The translations under genes and the position numbers were made by a program. A model generated the notes under the pieces. That model saw only the letters and a program-made list of their open reading frames with translations, ran no database searches and had not been told where the DNA came from. From positions 2,418,001 through 2,482,000 of the forward strand of contig CM114272.1 in the NCBI GenBank assembly GCA_050084515.1: DNA of 64,000 bases, given 5' to 3'. Below, piece by piece: positions 23,701 to 36,173 of the stretch. Numbering within the stretch: position 1 is the first letter of the stretch; each line of letters begins with the position of its first letter. This stretch comes from Blasia pusilla. Taxonomy: Eukaryota; Marchantiophyta; Marchantiopsida; Blasiales.

Positions 23701-26700
23701 TAGAGTGAAAATATCTCTCCCTTGTATCCCCTCCTTTTAGATTCGTTATTATTAATGTGTTTTCAAGAAGAAGGTCAAATCCAATCTCCATCAAAACTAG
23801 AGCTCAACCTCATTGCAAATTGGACATCAAACCCCCTCTTAGCCCTCTAGTTCTATAATCCTTAAGATGGTGTCAAGAAGATCTTGGAGCTCAAATCTGA
23901 TCACCATCAAAATTTGTCAATATAATGACAAGATCAAGACCAAAAAATCAAAAGTCGTGAGATTGTTGATTAAGCATACCATTGTCCTATGCCGAGCCAT
24001 AATATCAGTCTCCCACTCTTTCTTGGGTCTACTCATTGCCATTTGCTTGGGGAGTACCCGATCCACAAGCTCACTCCAATCCCTGCAAAGTAAAGAAAGC
24101 GACCAACATCCACATCAACTTCTTGCGATGGATTTTGATGAGAATTTTGTTGTAAACCTAAAGATGGCGAGCTCCCATATCAACTCTAGCTCCAAATCTA
24201 TCTCAAAATCATATAAAGAGGATAGTAGGTTGATGGGTCCAGTTGTAGTGCAACTGGTCCCATCATCCCAGTTGGTGCAGTTGTTGCGCCATTACGACCA
24301 TTGGCTACCAAGAGACTAATGCACTTAGATAATTTTGGCATAGAGTCTCTATACACTCATGGGCTATCAAGATACTACCAAGATTATTCTCAAAAAATTA
24401 ATTCAAAGTTTCTTGATAGAATCACTTGTTACCAAGATATGTATTGGGATACTTTAGGTACATAACAAGTAGTGGCTCAAGAGAAATATAGAGTGATATA
24501 GTTCTAAGTCAAAATAAGAAATCCAAAGAGTGTGCACATGTGTCTCATTGGAAAGCAAGATATGTATCTATTTTGAGATAGTTGAAGTGTACATTAAATC
24601 CGAGAGGATGCATATTGAGGATGGAGTGAGCTAGATTCTACAATGTTGTAGCTCCAAGTGAAGAGAGGAGATGGCGTAATTGGAGGGGAACTTACTGCAT
24701 CATATCTTCTGAACTGGACCCAATCTCTACCATTATTTGCAAGGCTGCCAATTGAGCTGCATCATCTTTTCCAACAGGATAGTTTCCCAAGATGTAGTCA
24801 TGCTGGGACTGCAACGAAGGTGGATTTCAAATTACTTAGAGTGATTACAATTTCTCAATTCTGAGATTCTTTTGCTTCACATGGATAGAAATTTGGACCA
24901 TATACCACCACACCTACAGACATATATAGGAACCAAAAATCCTCTCTCTCAAATATAGTCCTTGGTACTTTTCAGCAGAACTAGCATCACATGTATAGTA
25001 ATTAGAAAAAATCTCTCTCCAATGAAATCGAAAACCACCACAAACACACACATATAGATGAGAGAAACTCTCAAATGTTGGATTTGGAAGGTTTGGTGAT
25101 TAGTAGTTAGAGTGGGTACCTGAATGTATGAGAGTTGCACAAACATTGGTTCGATGATGACCTCCTCTGACTCTCGAAAAACACGCTTTTTGAAGAGAAG
25201 CTTTGACTCAATAATCTCACCCTTGTTGCGCTCTTTGATTGCCTTGAATTCTGCCATTATATCTCCAACGTACATATTGTCATCGAGGCTAATCTGCTCC
25301 TCTACAATCCATGGAGACCCACCAATCCAATTCCACAAGGGTTGGAGAGGAGGAGTGTTAGTCCAACTTCCATGTAAGTATGGATCCAAACTTGCAAGTC
25401 CAAGACCTCAAGTGGAATTTTCACCATCACTTCCAAAAATTGTGGATGGGTTACAAGTCAAGAAGCTTTCAATGGAATCATCAAGCAGTAACATCAACTC
25501 TACTCTATCAAAGAAGTTCAAACTTCCAATGTAGTCTTCCCTACCCAACATAACATTCAATGCTTCTAAATTGTTGGACTAGTTATGGGTCAACAATCTA
25601 AGCACCTTCCATGAAATCATCAATAAGAGAAATTAATTCCAATCAACGAACTTCAATGCTTCCCATGGAATTAATTTTCCCCACCCAATAGAAAACTTGC
25701 TGCCTCCCAAATTGTTGATGGATTATGGGCCAAGAATCTCAACACCTCCTCCATTAGAATGAAAGCCCAAATAACACCATTATACCTAAAGAAGATCTAC
25801 ACTTCCCTTGGAATAAAGACTACACAAGGTTTTCGTGGTTTATGTGTGAAGAATCTCAAAACCTCCTCCATTAGAATTAAGCCCAAACAACAGACACCAT
25901 TCTACATGAAGAAGAGCAACATATCCTTTGGACATTGTCCCCAACCAACACTACCCCTCAAACTTGGCCACCAATGCTCACCAGAATTTCCACTTTCAAT
26001 TGTTTTGGATCCACTGGTGGGCTTCCGACACTCGAATATTCCAAATGTATTATAAGTATTCAACTTAATGATTCCTGCAAGCTCCTGGCAAGAGATATAA
26101 ACATAGATAGTGGTCATGAGCACTTGCAATTGTGATGCATCTAAGAGGTTTTCCCCCAAGTGCTCCTTTCTATAACTCCTTGTCTTACTTTCTCCCCAAA
26201 AATCATGCTCACAATTCATCGAACATAGATATGCCATCACTCCATTAGTAGATAACACTCAAGAAAATGCACAAGTTTATCACTCTTCAAAAGAATATTT
26301 AGAGTTTATTTTTTTTGTTTCTACAAATACCAACCTCTTTTGTACATTTGAGATATAGTGTATATCCATCCATAGCATATGCTGGTACAATCGTAGAGTT
26401 AAGATGGACCCCAACTCATTCGATGGCTCATGATGGCTTAAGTGTGAGGCTCGGATGGATTCTAAATCATATGATGATTGAAACTTTGAAGCTAATAGGA
26501 ACGATTTAGTAATAGATGATCATGGTTTTGAAGTATGAGCTTACTAAAATGCATTGAATTCCATCGATCTACTACTAAAATATTATGCATAAACACATAC
26601 ATAAGAAGAATAACGGAGGAGAAGATGAGAAAAAGGGTGCACCCCTGTAGTAGATGTTGGGGAGTGGATTCCTCACCTCTACTGCATCACCAATTGTTGT

Positions 26701-29700
26701 GGTCATATCGTAAGATATTTCCTCATAGCTTTCATCTAAAAAGTAGACATGAGTGGTGAGCTTTCGTTGTATAAGAAAGCCTTCAATTTCTTCTTGAGAT
26801 GGGCTTATTCTTCGAGGCCCACCCTTCACGGATCTCTTCAAGGCATCCCAAGTGTTGAGGGCCATTCTTTGGACTTGAGCATCACCATTTGGGGAATGGG
26901 CAACTTGGTCCACATACTCAGTTAAGTATGTTCCAAAATCCTTTCCAGCAGGCATGGCAGATGCAACCAAATGCATGAGCTCCCAAGTCTTTAACAAACA
27001 AGGTCTGCACATGTAACCAACCACCCAATTCAAGGGTCTTGTCAAGAGCATTAGATAACTGAAGCATTATGATATGGAAAAGGAAAAGGGAGTTGCGTTC
27101 CATAATGTTGCTAGTATCTAATTGGGGTTTTCCATGAACAAAATGAAATGAAATGAAACGAAATGAATCTTCAATCACGCGAACAATGAACATTCCAAAT
27201 TTGAAGACCTAGATTTGGAATCAAATCCATGGAATCCTAGCAACTAAGGTGGTAGAATCGCAAACATAGATTTGAAGGGTCAAAATATTTTTGTGGATGG
27301 ATGGCATTGCACCTAGTACCTATCTGGGTTGTTACGAGTTTGTTTAGAAAGTTGAGCAAAGATCTCATCTCTAAGCTCTTGGCGTCTGAGGGTGTGCTTG
27401 TAAATTTTGAGAATGAGATCAATCTCCTCTTTTGCAGTGAGAGGTGTGGAGGTCCCTGTTCCAGATCCAGTTCCAGCTCCAGCAACCACATCAGCTCCAG
27501 TATATTTTAGCACCACTCCAAAAAGCTTCACAGCTCTGCTTACCAACTCACTGTTCATTTTCAAGAGTGAAGTAGGAATGGGCTCCTGCAAATCGATCGA
27601 GCAAGGCCACATCCATATATGTCTTTGAGTTTCTCATCACCATAGCCATAACGGAAAATCTATGGCACTAAGGATATGGTGAGAAACCAATCTAAAATAA
27701 CATAGAGTAGAGAACTAAACAAGAGTACCATATCTAGATTGGAAAGGACTTGGGATGTGGTAAAGAACCAATCTTCAACAACATAGAGTACAAGACTAAA
27801 CAATAGCACGATAGCCAAATCTAGAAAAGCTTGAGCTGGACTAGCAACATATAGAGAAAACATGAGGAGAACTTGGGGTCATAATGTTTCCTTGAACATC
27901 TACTACACCATATAAACATGTCCAAAATCAAGATATAAAATATCGGTGTGCACACTATTTGGAGCCCAAATATGGCAATGAAATTGTTCTTTAAAACACA
28001 AAATTTTCCAAATGCAAAATCTATATATATAGAAGGAAAATCAGATTTCTGTTTATCTAGAGAGAGAGAGGAGGACTTGCCCTCTGGTAGCACAACATAT
28101 CATCAAGAGTGTACTTAGTTTCTTTCCCTTGAGGCGTTTTCTTTCCAAAGAGGGAGAGGGTTCGCCTCCCTCCATTTTGCAACTGCTTTTGCATGAGTTT
28201 TAAGAATGTCTCCACCTGCAGTTAATTGCAATCAACATGGCCATAAGACATATCACAAGTTTCTTATCATCATCTATCTAACTCCATCTATCACAGAATC
28301 TATGGAAACGCAATTAAGGCAGAACTAAGATAATTTAAAACCCCTTAAATTTTCTAGTGAGACATTACCAAAACTAGGTAGAGTTGAATAAGTCAGTTTT
28401 ATTACTATCAATTGATTTTAGTTATATCAATATTCTATGTCCATTTTCTAGTGAGATATGAGTAACACTAATATCAATGCCATTATACCACCCTCTAATT
28501 GCAATTAAGTCAGTTTTAAATTCTATCAATATCCTTTAAATTCTATCAATTAAGTAAGCTTTCAGATATATTCTCTTTCTATTTTCGTTAAAATCACTAT
28601 AGAAATCACTTATGTTATGACACACACTGAATTATTAAGTGAAGTAAGGCCTAAGCTATATCACTATACCTTTTGGCCATCAACCAGACTCACTAACTCA
28701 CTCGCTCTAATTGCAGTTGAGTGAGCTGTAAACCACTACTTATCCTGTCTCTGAAGACAGTCTAAAAGGAAGGCCCAAAAAGGCTCCATTACGAAGGAAG
28801 AGGGATGGAATCGCGCAAAGAAAATAAGGATAATAATCATTCGAAGGGTTGGAAGAACGGTAATTAGAAAAGGAATCGAATTATTAGAAACTAGATCGAA
28901 GGCATGGAGGGTTTACCTGGAAGTTCTCCAGAATGGCAGCAGCCGCCAGTTCTGTCAAACTCAGCCTGCGAAGATCGATCGAACACACCAACTCTCATCA
29001 TCGATGCCATTGAAGTGCACCCACATAACACTCAATCTCCAAACCATAGATCGATCGAACACACCAACTCTCATCATCGATGCCATTGAAGTGCACCCAC
29101 ATAACACTCAATCTCCAACCCATAGATCGATCGAGCACAATCTCCAACCCATAGATCGATCGAGCACACCCATTCTCATCATCGATGCGACTGAAGTGCA
29201 TCCACCAAAAGCTCCATCTCCACCCCCTTCTCAATTGCGCTTGGGTTGCAGGCTGACCAGATCGATGCAGCTAGCCACAACCACAAAAAGCGGGGTTGGT
29301 AGACAAGGGAAATGTGTTTTTTGGAATTCTGGATTGAGGACTAGCAGCATAGATGATTTGGGTGTAGATCTGGAGTATATTTGATCGACATGGATGATTT
29401 GGTCGTAGATCTGATCAGCATCGATGATTTAGCTGTACATCTGGAGTGGATCTGATAAGCAAGCATGGATGATTCGGGTGTAGATCCGGAGTAGATTCGA
29501 GTCGCATGGATGATTTGGGTGTAGATCTGGAGTGGATTCGAGGAGCATGGATGACTTGGGTGTAGATCTGGAATACATTCGAGCAGCATGGATGACTTGA
29601 GTGTAAATCTAGAGTGGTTTTGATCCGTATGGATGATTTAGGTGTAGACCTAGAGTAGATTCGAGCAGCATGGATGATTTGGGTTTAGATCTGGAGTAGA

Positions 29701-32148
29701 TTCGGGCAGCATGGATGACTTGAGTGTAAATCTATAGTGGTTTTGATCCGTATGGATGATTTAGGTGTAGACCTAGAGTAGATTCGAGCAGCATGGATGA
29801 TTTGGGTGTAGATCTGGAGTAGATTCGAGCAGCATGGATGATTTGGGCGTAGATCTGGAGTGGATCTGATCAGCATGGATAATGTGGGTGCAGATCCGAA
29901 GAGCATGGATGGTTTGGGTGTAGATCTGGAGTACATTCGAGTAGCATGGATGGTTTGGGTGTAGATCTGGAGTACATTCGAGTAGCATGGATGGTTTGGG
30001 TGTAGATCTGGAGTACATTCGAGTAGCATGGATGGTTTGGGTGTAGATCTGGAGTACATTCGAGCAACATGGATGATTTCGGTGTGGATCTAGAGTACAT
30101 TCGAGCAGCATGGATCATCTGGGGGTAAATCTAGAGTGGATCTGATCAGCATGAATGATTTGGGTGTAGATCTAGAGTAGATTCGATCAGCATGGATGCT
30201 TTGGGTGTAGATCTGGACTGGTTTTGATCGGCATGGATGATTTGGGTGTAGATCTGGAGTAGATCCGAGCAGTATGGATGATTTGGGGTAGAAATGGACT
30301 AGATTGAGCAGCATGGATGATTTGGGAATAGATCTGAGTGAGATCGAGCAGCATGGATGATCTGGGTATAGATCCGGAGGAGATTCGAGAAGCATGGATA
30401 ATCTGAGGGTAGATCTAGAGATATACCCCCAGATCCATGCCGGATCAAAACCAGTAGTGGACTGCAAACTTTGGGGTTGAATCCAGTAGATTAAAACATC
30501 ACGGATTGTCTGGGGATAGACCTGACTTAGATTCAAACACCATGGATGATTTGGGGTCGGACCCAGCAACCGATCAAGATACAATGGATGATTTTGGGTA
30601 GACTTGGAGTACATTCCAACCCCATGGATGATTGGTGTACACCCAGCAGTAGAATCGACCACCTTCGGTGATTTGGGTCAGATCTAACAGTTTGTTCCAA
30701 CATGTCTGATTTTCGGATAAATCCAGAAATATCTTCAAACTGAATAGATGAGTCGGGACAGATCCAGCAGTAGATTCCAAAATGGGGGTAGATCTAGAAA
30801 TAGCTTCGAACGGAATGGATGCCTCAGGGGTGATCTACCAGATCTACATCGAAGCTAACTAAAGCACAAAGCACTAATCTTCAGGTGCAGCAAAGGCAGT
30901 ATGAAATAATAACCACAGTATCCATCGAATTTGGATGGATTGGAAAACAACACGATCACACTTCTAGGCATTGTGGAAAGTTGAAGCTCATGAGGAAAAC
31001 CACATTCAGATTGGGATGGCGATGCTGAAAGGTTCTGCAATTGAAGAGGAGGGAGATCAATATTCACGTACCTCGAATCTCCATTCGCATAGAATTCTTC
31101 TTGCTCCCCATCAGTGGAATTGACGTCTCCATTTTGAAGCTTCGGTCTTCAGGATGATGCAGGAAATATGCCAACCAGACCCACATAGAATGAATCATAT
31201 CCTCACAGATTACTAGGAAGTTTCCTCTCATTCACTCATGGATCCATCATCCAAGAGTAAGAATTTCAAGCAGATGATTCAGAAATGAAGCAAAGCACTG
31301 CTCTTCTTCTTTTGCTCGTGAGTCATCAGATCATCCCCACAGATTCCTCCGTCTTCAATTCTTCACTTCCCTTGCCAACACTCCAATCCCACCCTCAAAC
31401 TGGAGAAAGGAAAGAAAGAAAGGATTTGTTGATTGATATGCTCATAGATGACAGGATCATTGAATATGATTCTCTCATTTATCAATCAAAGTATGAGCAG
31501 GAGATTAAACCACACTCCTAAAAGTCCAATAATTCTTCTTTGCCATGCAACCCTCCATGGCCAGATTCCATCCTCTCAAGGGATCCACGAGTTCCATGAA
31601 TGAATCCATACAACGATGGAATGTGGCCAGGGAGTGATGGCCACATTCCATCCTCAGAAGGATCCATATATGATGAATGAGTGAATTCCATGAATTCAAT
31701 GAAGAAATATCTACAAATAATCCATCGCCACATTCCATCATCACTCCCTGTCCAGATTCCCATCCTAACAAGCATCCTTCAATGAATCGATCAACTCCAT
31801 GACTTCAACGAACGAACGAATACGAGAAAACACTCCATGTCCACTTGCCATCAATGGGAGAGAGGACGAGAGAGAGAGAGAGAACGAAAGAGAGAGAGAG
31901 TACTCATTATGGAGTGCAGGTCTTTGCCTTGAGAGAGAAGAAGAGAGAGAACGAAAATCTTACAAAGAGACTGGAACGAATTCGCCCTTGTTCTCAGAGA
32001 ATTCGGTACCCCCAGAAGCTCCAGAACTGAGATGCATTTGAGTAGTGGTAGTACTGCTTCCATTGCAGTTCACAGCATGCCTTCGACTCCCTCCATTAAC
32101 ATTCTGAACACTCACCTGAACACTCATCTGAACCTCCCCTCCCAACAT
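14504..32148 (-). CDS. KCBP: Kinesin-like calmodulin-binding protein (MyTH4-FERM-kinesin, KCBP/ZWICHEL family)
   Basis: Minus-strand exons: 31964-32148, 31072-31146, 28917-28965, 28081-28215, 27320-27585, 26677-27004, 25982-26084, 25120-25301, 24696-24808, 23980-24082, 23253-23405, 22557-22703, 21778-21945, 20967-21131, 20428-20610, 19673-19810, 18654-18848, 18303-18429, 17577-17776, 16761-16943, 16291-16398, 15739-15936, 14892-15163, 14504-14654. They join in frame to about 1308 codons; the Arabidopsis protein is about 1260. Order: acidic N-terminus, MyTH4 (about 130-345), FERM (345-620), coiled coil (640-935), C-terminal motor (940-1270), basic tail with TAA stop. The family is a minus-end-directed microtubule motor inhibited by calcium-calmodulin, acting in trichome shape and cell division. 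The start ATG has an in-frame TGA two codons upstream. Exons 1 and 2 rest on frame and splice sites, not on conservation. No disruption was seen. Confidence 0.92.
16457..16490. repeat. Perfect hairpin in KCBP intron 20
   Basis: Arms 16457-16472 and 16475-16490 are exact 16-bp reverse complements with a 2-nt spacer; with one mismatch the pairing extends three more bases each way. It lies between the exons at 16291-16398 and 16761-16943. Confidence 0.95.
18303..21945 (-). CDS. KCBP: KCBP exons 13-18: end of FERM and coiled-coil stalk
   Basis: Part of the gene above. Exon 13 (21778-21945) completes the FERM F3 lobe ([18 protein letters not shown]) and starts the helical stalk. Exons 14 to 18 are rich in Glu, Lys, Arg and Leu with heptad-like spacing, for example [16 protein letters not shown] and [18 protein letters not shown]. 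Exon 18 ends with [15 protein letters not shown], which leads into the motor. Exon 13 ends CAG followed by GCAAGA, so its intron appears to use a GC donor. Confidence 0.9.
22557..28215 (-). CDS. KCBP: KCBP exons 4-12: MyTH4 and FERM domains
   Basis: Part of the gene above. Exon 4 reads [18 protein letters not shown], exon 5 [18 protein letters not shown] and [20 protein letters not shown], exon 6 [18 protein letters not shown] and [12 protein letters not shown], together a MyTH4 domain entering FERM. Exons 7 to 12 complete FERM, including [14 protein letters not shown] and [20 protein letters not shown]. MyTH4-FERM binds microtubules or membrane-linked partners. Exon 4 ends with AGG followed by GCAAGT, a second apparent GC donor. 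Confidence 0.9.
28973..29230. repeat. 76-bp tandem repeat in KCBP intron 2
   Basis: Units start at 28973, 29049 and 29125 with GATCGATCGA. A 29-bp partial unit follows, then a last diverged unit from 29154. The array begins just 8 bp beyond the 5' edge of exon 3, at its splice acceptor. Short open frames across it are repeat artefacts. Confidence 0.92.
29343..30830. repeat. 41-bp minisatellite in KCBP intron 2
   Basis: About 36 units with core GCATGGATGATTTGGGTGTA followed by GATCTGGAGTACATTCGA. The period is exactly 41 bp in the best-conserved part (29941, 29982, 30023). Units beyond about 30420 are degenerate but recognisable. Because 41 is not a multiple of three and the unit lacks stops on the minus strand, all three minus frames stay open; these are not genes. 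Confidence 0.95.
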
Positions 32149-32640
32149 TCTTCAGATCTTCCTTTCGATCTCTCTCCTTAATCCTCGATTCGATCCGTCT
32201 CCTTCGATCTCTACAGATATCTCCTCCTCTACCACAAAAATCCTCCCGAACCACCACCCTCAGATATGAGGGCTGCAGGAATCGATGCTAGGTTCAATGG
32301 AGAGTTGGGAATCCGAAGATGCGGATGAGCAGAGAAGGCAGGAGGTGGGAGATTGGAGATCCGATGAGATCGAAGAATTCCTTCGAAGGATCTGGGAAGT
32401 TCACAAGATGAAGCACGATTGAGGAATGGATTCTCAAATGGGAAATCGAAACAACACCTGCACCTGAAGGTCGAACATAGAAGCAATCGGGTGAGAATTG
32501 GTCTGGCATTCATCCCACCGAGTCTATCAAGGTGTGCATTATCATCATCGCCATCGCTAGCTCTAAGAAGCTGAGACAATTGTTGGAAAGCATGCTCAGC
32601 CACGACCCATTCAGCATTTTCGCTTCGCCACTGTTACATC
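32149..32640. other. 5' flank of KCBP, likely untranslated leader and promoter
   Basis: Pyrimidine-rich on the plus strand next to the start codon, with no conserved coding signal. A TATA box or transcription start cannot be placed with confidence. Frames here (for example 32229-32603, minus strand) show no known domain. Confidence 0.4.
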
Positions 32641-33190
32641 ACTCGCTTCGATCGATAACACAATCTATCATCATATCAGAATCACAAATGGAAAACGTGT
32701 TCAGCTTCCCCTCTTTGCTCTTTCGATAGCTTTCACAAAGCAATCGATGGCAATCTCTCACTATCACGAATAGAAAACATGTTCATCCACAACGAGTTCC
32801 GCTTCCCTCTTGTTTTCTTTCGATCGCTTCCATAACGCAATCCATTATATGTCATCTCTCACTACTTCAAATGGAGAACAGTTGCAGCCTCGACGAGTTT
32901 GATCTCAGCCTGCTTCACCCTTTCTATCCATCGATCCATAACGCATTCTTTTATATGTCATCTCTCACTATCACTAATGGAAACAGTCACAGCCTCAGCG
33001 AATTCAGCTTCCCTTTCTACCGATCGATCCATGAAGCAATCCATTGTATATCATCTCTCACTACCACAAATGGAGAACAGTTGTACCCTCTGCGAATCGG
33101 AGTTCAGCTGCCTTTCCCCTTTCGATCAATCGATCAATTATGTATCATCAACTGGAGAACAGTTTCAGCCTCGAAGAATCCATGACACCT
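32641..33190. repeat. Degenerate tandem repeats, about 80-107 bp period
   Basis: A motif ATGGAGAACAGTTGCAGCCT (with variants) followed by TTCC...CGATC...ATCTCTCAC recurs at about 32688, 32770, 32871, 32977, 33070 and 33152. It lies upstream of KCBP. The serine-rich plus-strand frame at 32899-33489 is generated by it. Confidence 0.7.
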
Positions 33191-34982
33191 TTCCCTTCCC
33201 TTCCCTTCCCCATCTACCGATCGGATCTTCACTGAAGCCACACGTACTTGATCCGAATCCTTACTACTCCACCGAACTCGAAAATACACAACTCAGAAAA
33301 CCACTCTCCTCGATATCTCTCACCTTCCTCTTCGATCCGAATCCTAATGACATTCCACCGAACTCGAAAATCACAAACCAAAAAACCTTCCCCTTCCTCT
33401 TCTTCACCCGAATCCTAAGCACAGTCCACCGAACTCGCATCTACAAAGAAAAAACCCACGCTCCTGAATTGCTCTCTCCTTCTTCTTGACCGAAGTCCAG
33501 AGATCGATGATGAGGGACTCGATGCAAGAGCACCCATTTCGACCTTCCTTACTCTGTGGTAGTAGAAGATGGTCCTCCTGATTCTGTCCCCCAGTCAGCT
33601 CCCGAAGCTCGCAAGCTCGATCGATCACTAGAAGCCCTGAATCTGAATCCCACGGTCCCCAGGCTCACCATCGACCCAAGATCTCCCTCGGGACCAGCAC
33701 CCAATCTCAGCTTCTGAATCTCCACCACTCCTCCTCTCCTTCTCCTGCCCCCATACACCGTCCTCCATCACCCAACCTGCGCCCACTCTTCCTTCCTTTT
33801 CCTTCCTTCATTCATTCATTCATTCATACATAAATCAATCAATCAAGGCTTCGTTCGAAGCAACTCGATCCAACACGACCCAAGCGAGCATCGAACATGA
33901 AACCCATGTCCGTCCATGTACCTCTCTCTATATATGTGTGTGTGTGTCCGAAGGCACTCGGAATACACTCGAAGGCTCGAAAGAGATGGAGCTGCTGACT
34001 TCGGAAGAGCATGTTCGATATGGGATCGAACGTGAGAGTGGAAAGAGGGAGGGAGCGACGGATGGATGGAACATAAGGGAAGGGAAAGGATGGAATGAGC
34101 GCCGAACCGGGAGAGACTCGGGTTAGCTTCGGCGGAAACGTCGCCGGTTGCCATGGAATATACTGCTGAGCTTGCAGCAAGCCAAGCCGTGCCGTGCCGT
34201 GCCTTACAAGAACCTCCCATCGTATTCTACGGGATTCCTTGTGCCGTAATATTTGCGCATCCCCTCCTTTCTTACGGGACCCTTGAATCCGATTCTACGG
34301 GATTCCTGCCTCCCAGCTCTAAAACATATTTATGGTCACCCGCCTTCCTTACGCCTGCTAGTCTCCGGGATTCCTGCACTCGCGTCCTCATTTGCTGTTC
34401 CCTCGGCCTCACTTACGGACTTTTGCCTGCTCTTCTGAGGGACTCCCGTCGTGTCTTTATCTCCCGACCTCTGATACCTGTTGTTCCCGAGGTCCCTTAC
34501 GGGATCGTGCCCTTCTATTCTACGGGCTTCTCTAACTCGCCTGGTTATCTCTAACGATCATTGGCACGCCGGCCATTCTAGCCCTAACGCTTTCTCTGGG
34601 CATTCAACGACTGAGGCCTCAATTTATCCGAGCATGCTACCTCTTATGCCTTATGGCATGGACTGGGTTGGATTAATTACTATGGCATATTCTTATTTTT
34701 AAGTTAATCCATAAGATTCCCTTCACTCCACATGGATTTATGCCAAGAAGGGAGAAAAACATACTTTATTTATTTATAGTATTAACTATGTAAAATGTTC
34801 AGTTGAGGCTTTGATGAATTTTGTAGAAAAGTTGTTTTATTAAAAAATTGTAATAAAGGGCTAAATTTTTTTTAAGGAAATCTTTGGGAAATGGTTCCAT
34901 GGCATGGATGCCATGGCATATACAAAGATGATGCCGACATAGATTAAGGCTCATATTGCTGAATGATAGCTCTCTAGCAACC
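33191..34982. other. Gene-free flank with simple repeats
   Basis: Contains an (ATTC)n run near 33807-33830, a (GT)n run near 33936-33948, and a spaced degenerate motif like TTCTACGGGATTCCTG at about 34227, 34297, 34367 and 34494. No coding domain was recognised on either strand. Confidence 0.45.
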
Positions 34983-35285
34983 CTCAAGTTCTAGTTCTTG
35001 ACATGACAACTGAACCCGAACGGGGGTGTTCGGAGCTGTAGTTCCCAAATGAGATTGCGGGCCTCCTTCCCGACTTCCACACCATTGGAACTAGAGATCC
35101 ACTTCTCGAAATGAGAAGGAGGTTGAATCGGAACTCAAGTTCCAGTTCTTGACATAACAACTGAGCCCGAACAGATGCTTTGGGAACTGTATTTCCCAAA
35201 TGAGATCGTCGTCTTCCTTTCCTTACTACCTCACCATCGGAACTCTAGTTCCAATTCTCGAAATGAGAAGGAGAATCAATCGGAA
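34983..35285. repeat. 151-bp tandem duplication
   Basis: Unit 1 begins CTCAAGTTCTAGTTCTTGAC at 34983 and unit 2 CTCAAGTTCCAGTTCTTGAC at 35134. A third start (CTCACGTTCCGGTTCC) occurs at about 35286. The units differ at scattered positions. No homology to the flanking elements was seen. Confidence 0.85.
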
Positions 35286-35501
35286 CTCACGTTCCGGTTC
35301 CATTATATTAATTTTATATTTCAAGTTTATCCGTAATCTTCCCCTAAGACGCAAATTTCCTATTATAGGGCATTCAAGAAATAAAATGACATAATACCGG
35401 AAAATAATTTAAGAAGTACTTGAAATAAAAGAATTTAACCGCTATCATGACCAAGGTTGCATGTGGATAAAGTTTGTGTTGATGGTCATGTCTGTCTTAT
35501 G

Positions 35502-35793
35502 TGTCGTGCGCATACACATCGCTACACAACATACATCGCTATCACTGAACACACACACAAACACGCACGATCCCATACTAACTCATGGCATCCAAACAAC
35601 GAGAAAAGAAGTACCAAAATATCTCCAATTTGTAAAGTAAGATCCAATCTCTCTCTACACAATCTCACACCATAGCTCTCAAAGGTGTGCACTCTCTCTC
35701 ATGTCAAACCAAACCCACTCTCCTAATGAGAGGCTTGGGTTACACTCACAAGGCAAGGGACCATAGCTCCGTCGCCTAATGCCAAGAGGTTCA
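35502..35793 (-). repeat. gypsy LTR fragment left of copy 2
   Basis: 35502-35629 starts TGTCGTGCG and equals the block found next to the 3' end of copy 3 (43589-43716). From 35631 (TGTAAAGTAAG) the first about 163 bp of the standard LTR block follow, then it stops abruptly at 35793. Together they match the start of a full LTR such as the one at 61495-62112, so this is the left part of an LTR split by copy 2. Confidence 0.75.
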
Positions 35794-36157
35794 CGTTATT
35801 TTGGAAGATGTTGAGGATCTTACTTTACAAAGAGAGAATGAGAGAATGAGAGAAAGAGAGAATGCAAGAATGAGAGAGCTTCATGGGGGAGCTCGCTGGT
35901 CACTTGCTTTTTTTTCAGGTTAGGGACCGTGTTCCCCGTTCAACGGCTCATGGGAGTGCTCATCAGAGCAAGGGTTTCTTGGATTGTTCCTCGCATTTGC
36001 CGATTTTTCGTGTGGAAGAGTGGCGCGCGGAAGCGCTGCCCAATTTGTGATAGGGATTGAGTATGGGTGCGGGTTGCCCCATGCCGGTGCTTTCGGGAGT
36101 ACCATGTCGCTTGCTGATTTGCATTTTTACAGGTTTTACATTTTTGTTGGGAGAAAT

Positions 36158-36173
36158 CAGCGCGGAAGCGCTG
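36158..36173 (+). promoter_or_regulatory. GNRA-type hairpin in gypsy leader
   Basis: CAGCGC-GGAA-GCGCTG forms a 6-bp stem with a GGAA tetraloop in the element's sense RNA. The identical hairpin is in copy 1 (10665-10680, reverse strand), and a related one lies about 135 nt away in both copies. Paired hairpins with GNRA-like loops are typical of retroviral packaging signals, so a packaging role is an inference. Confidence 0.5.

Noticed and set aside
29341-30662. Long minus-strand open frames rich in HPNHPC-like repeats
   Set aside because: They are read-through of the 41-bp minisatellite, which has no stop in any minus frame, and they lie within KCBP intron 2.
28973-30830. CRISPR-like array
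   Set aside because: The repeats are directly adjacent without unique spacers, in a eukaryotic intron.
32899-33489. 196-codon plus-strand frame, Ser-rich
   Set aside because: It arises from the degenerate tandem repeats and pyrimidine-rich DNA; no domain or family similarity.
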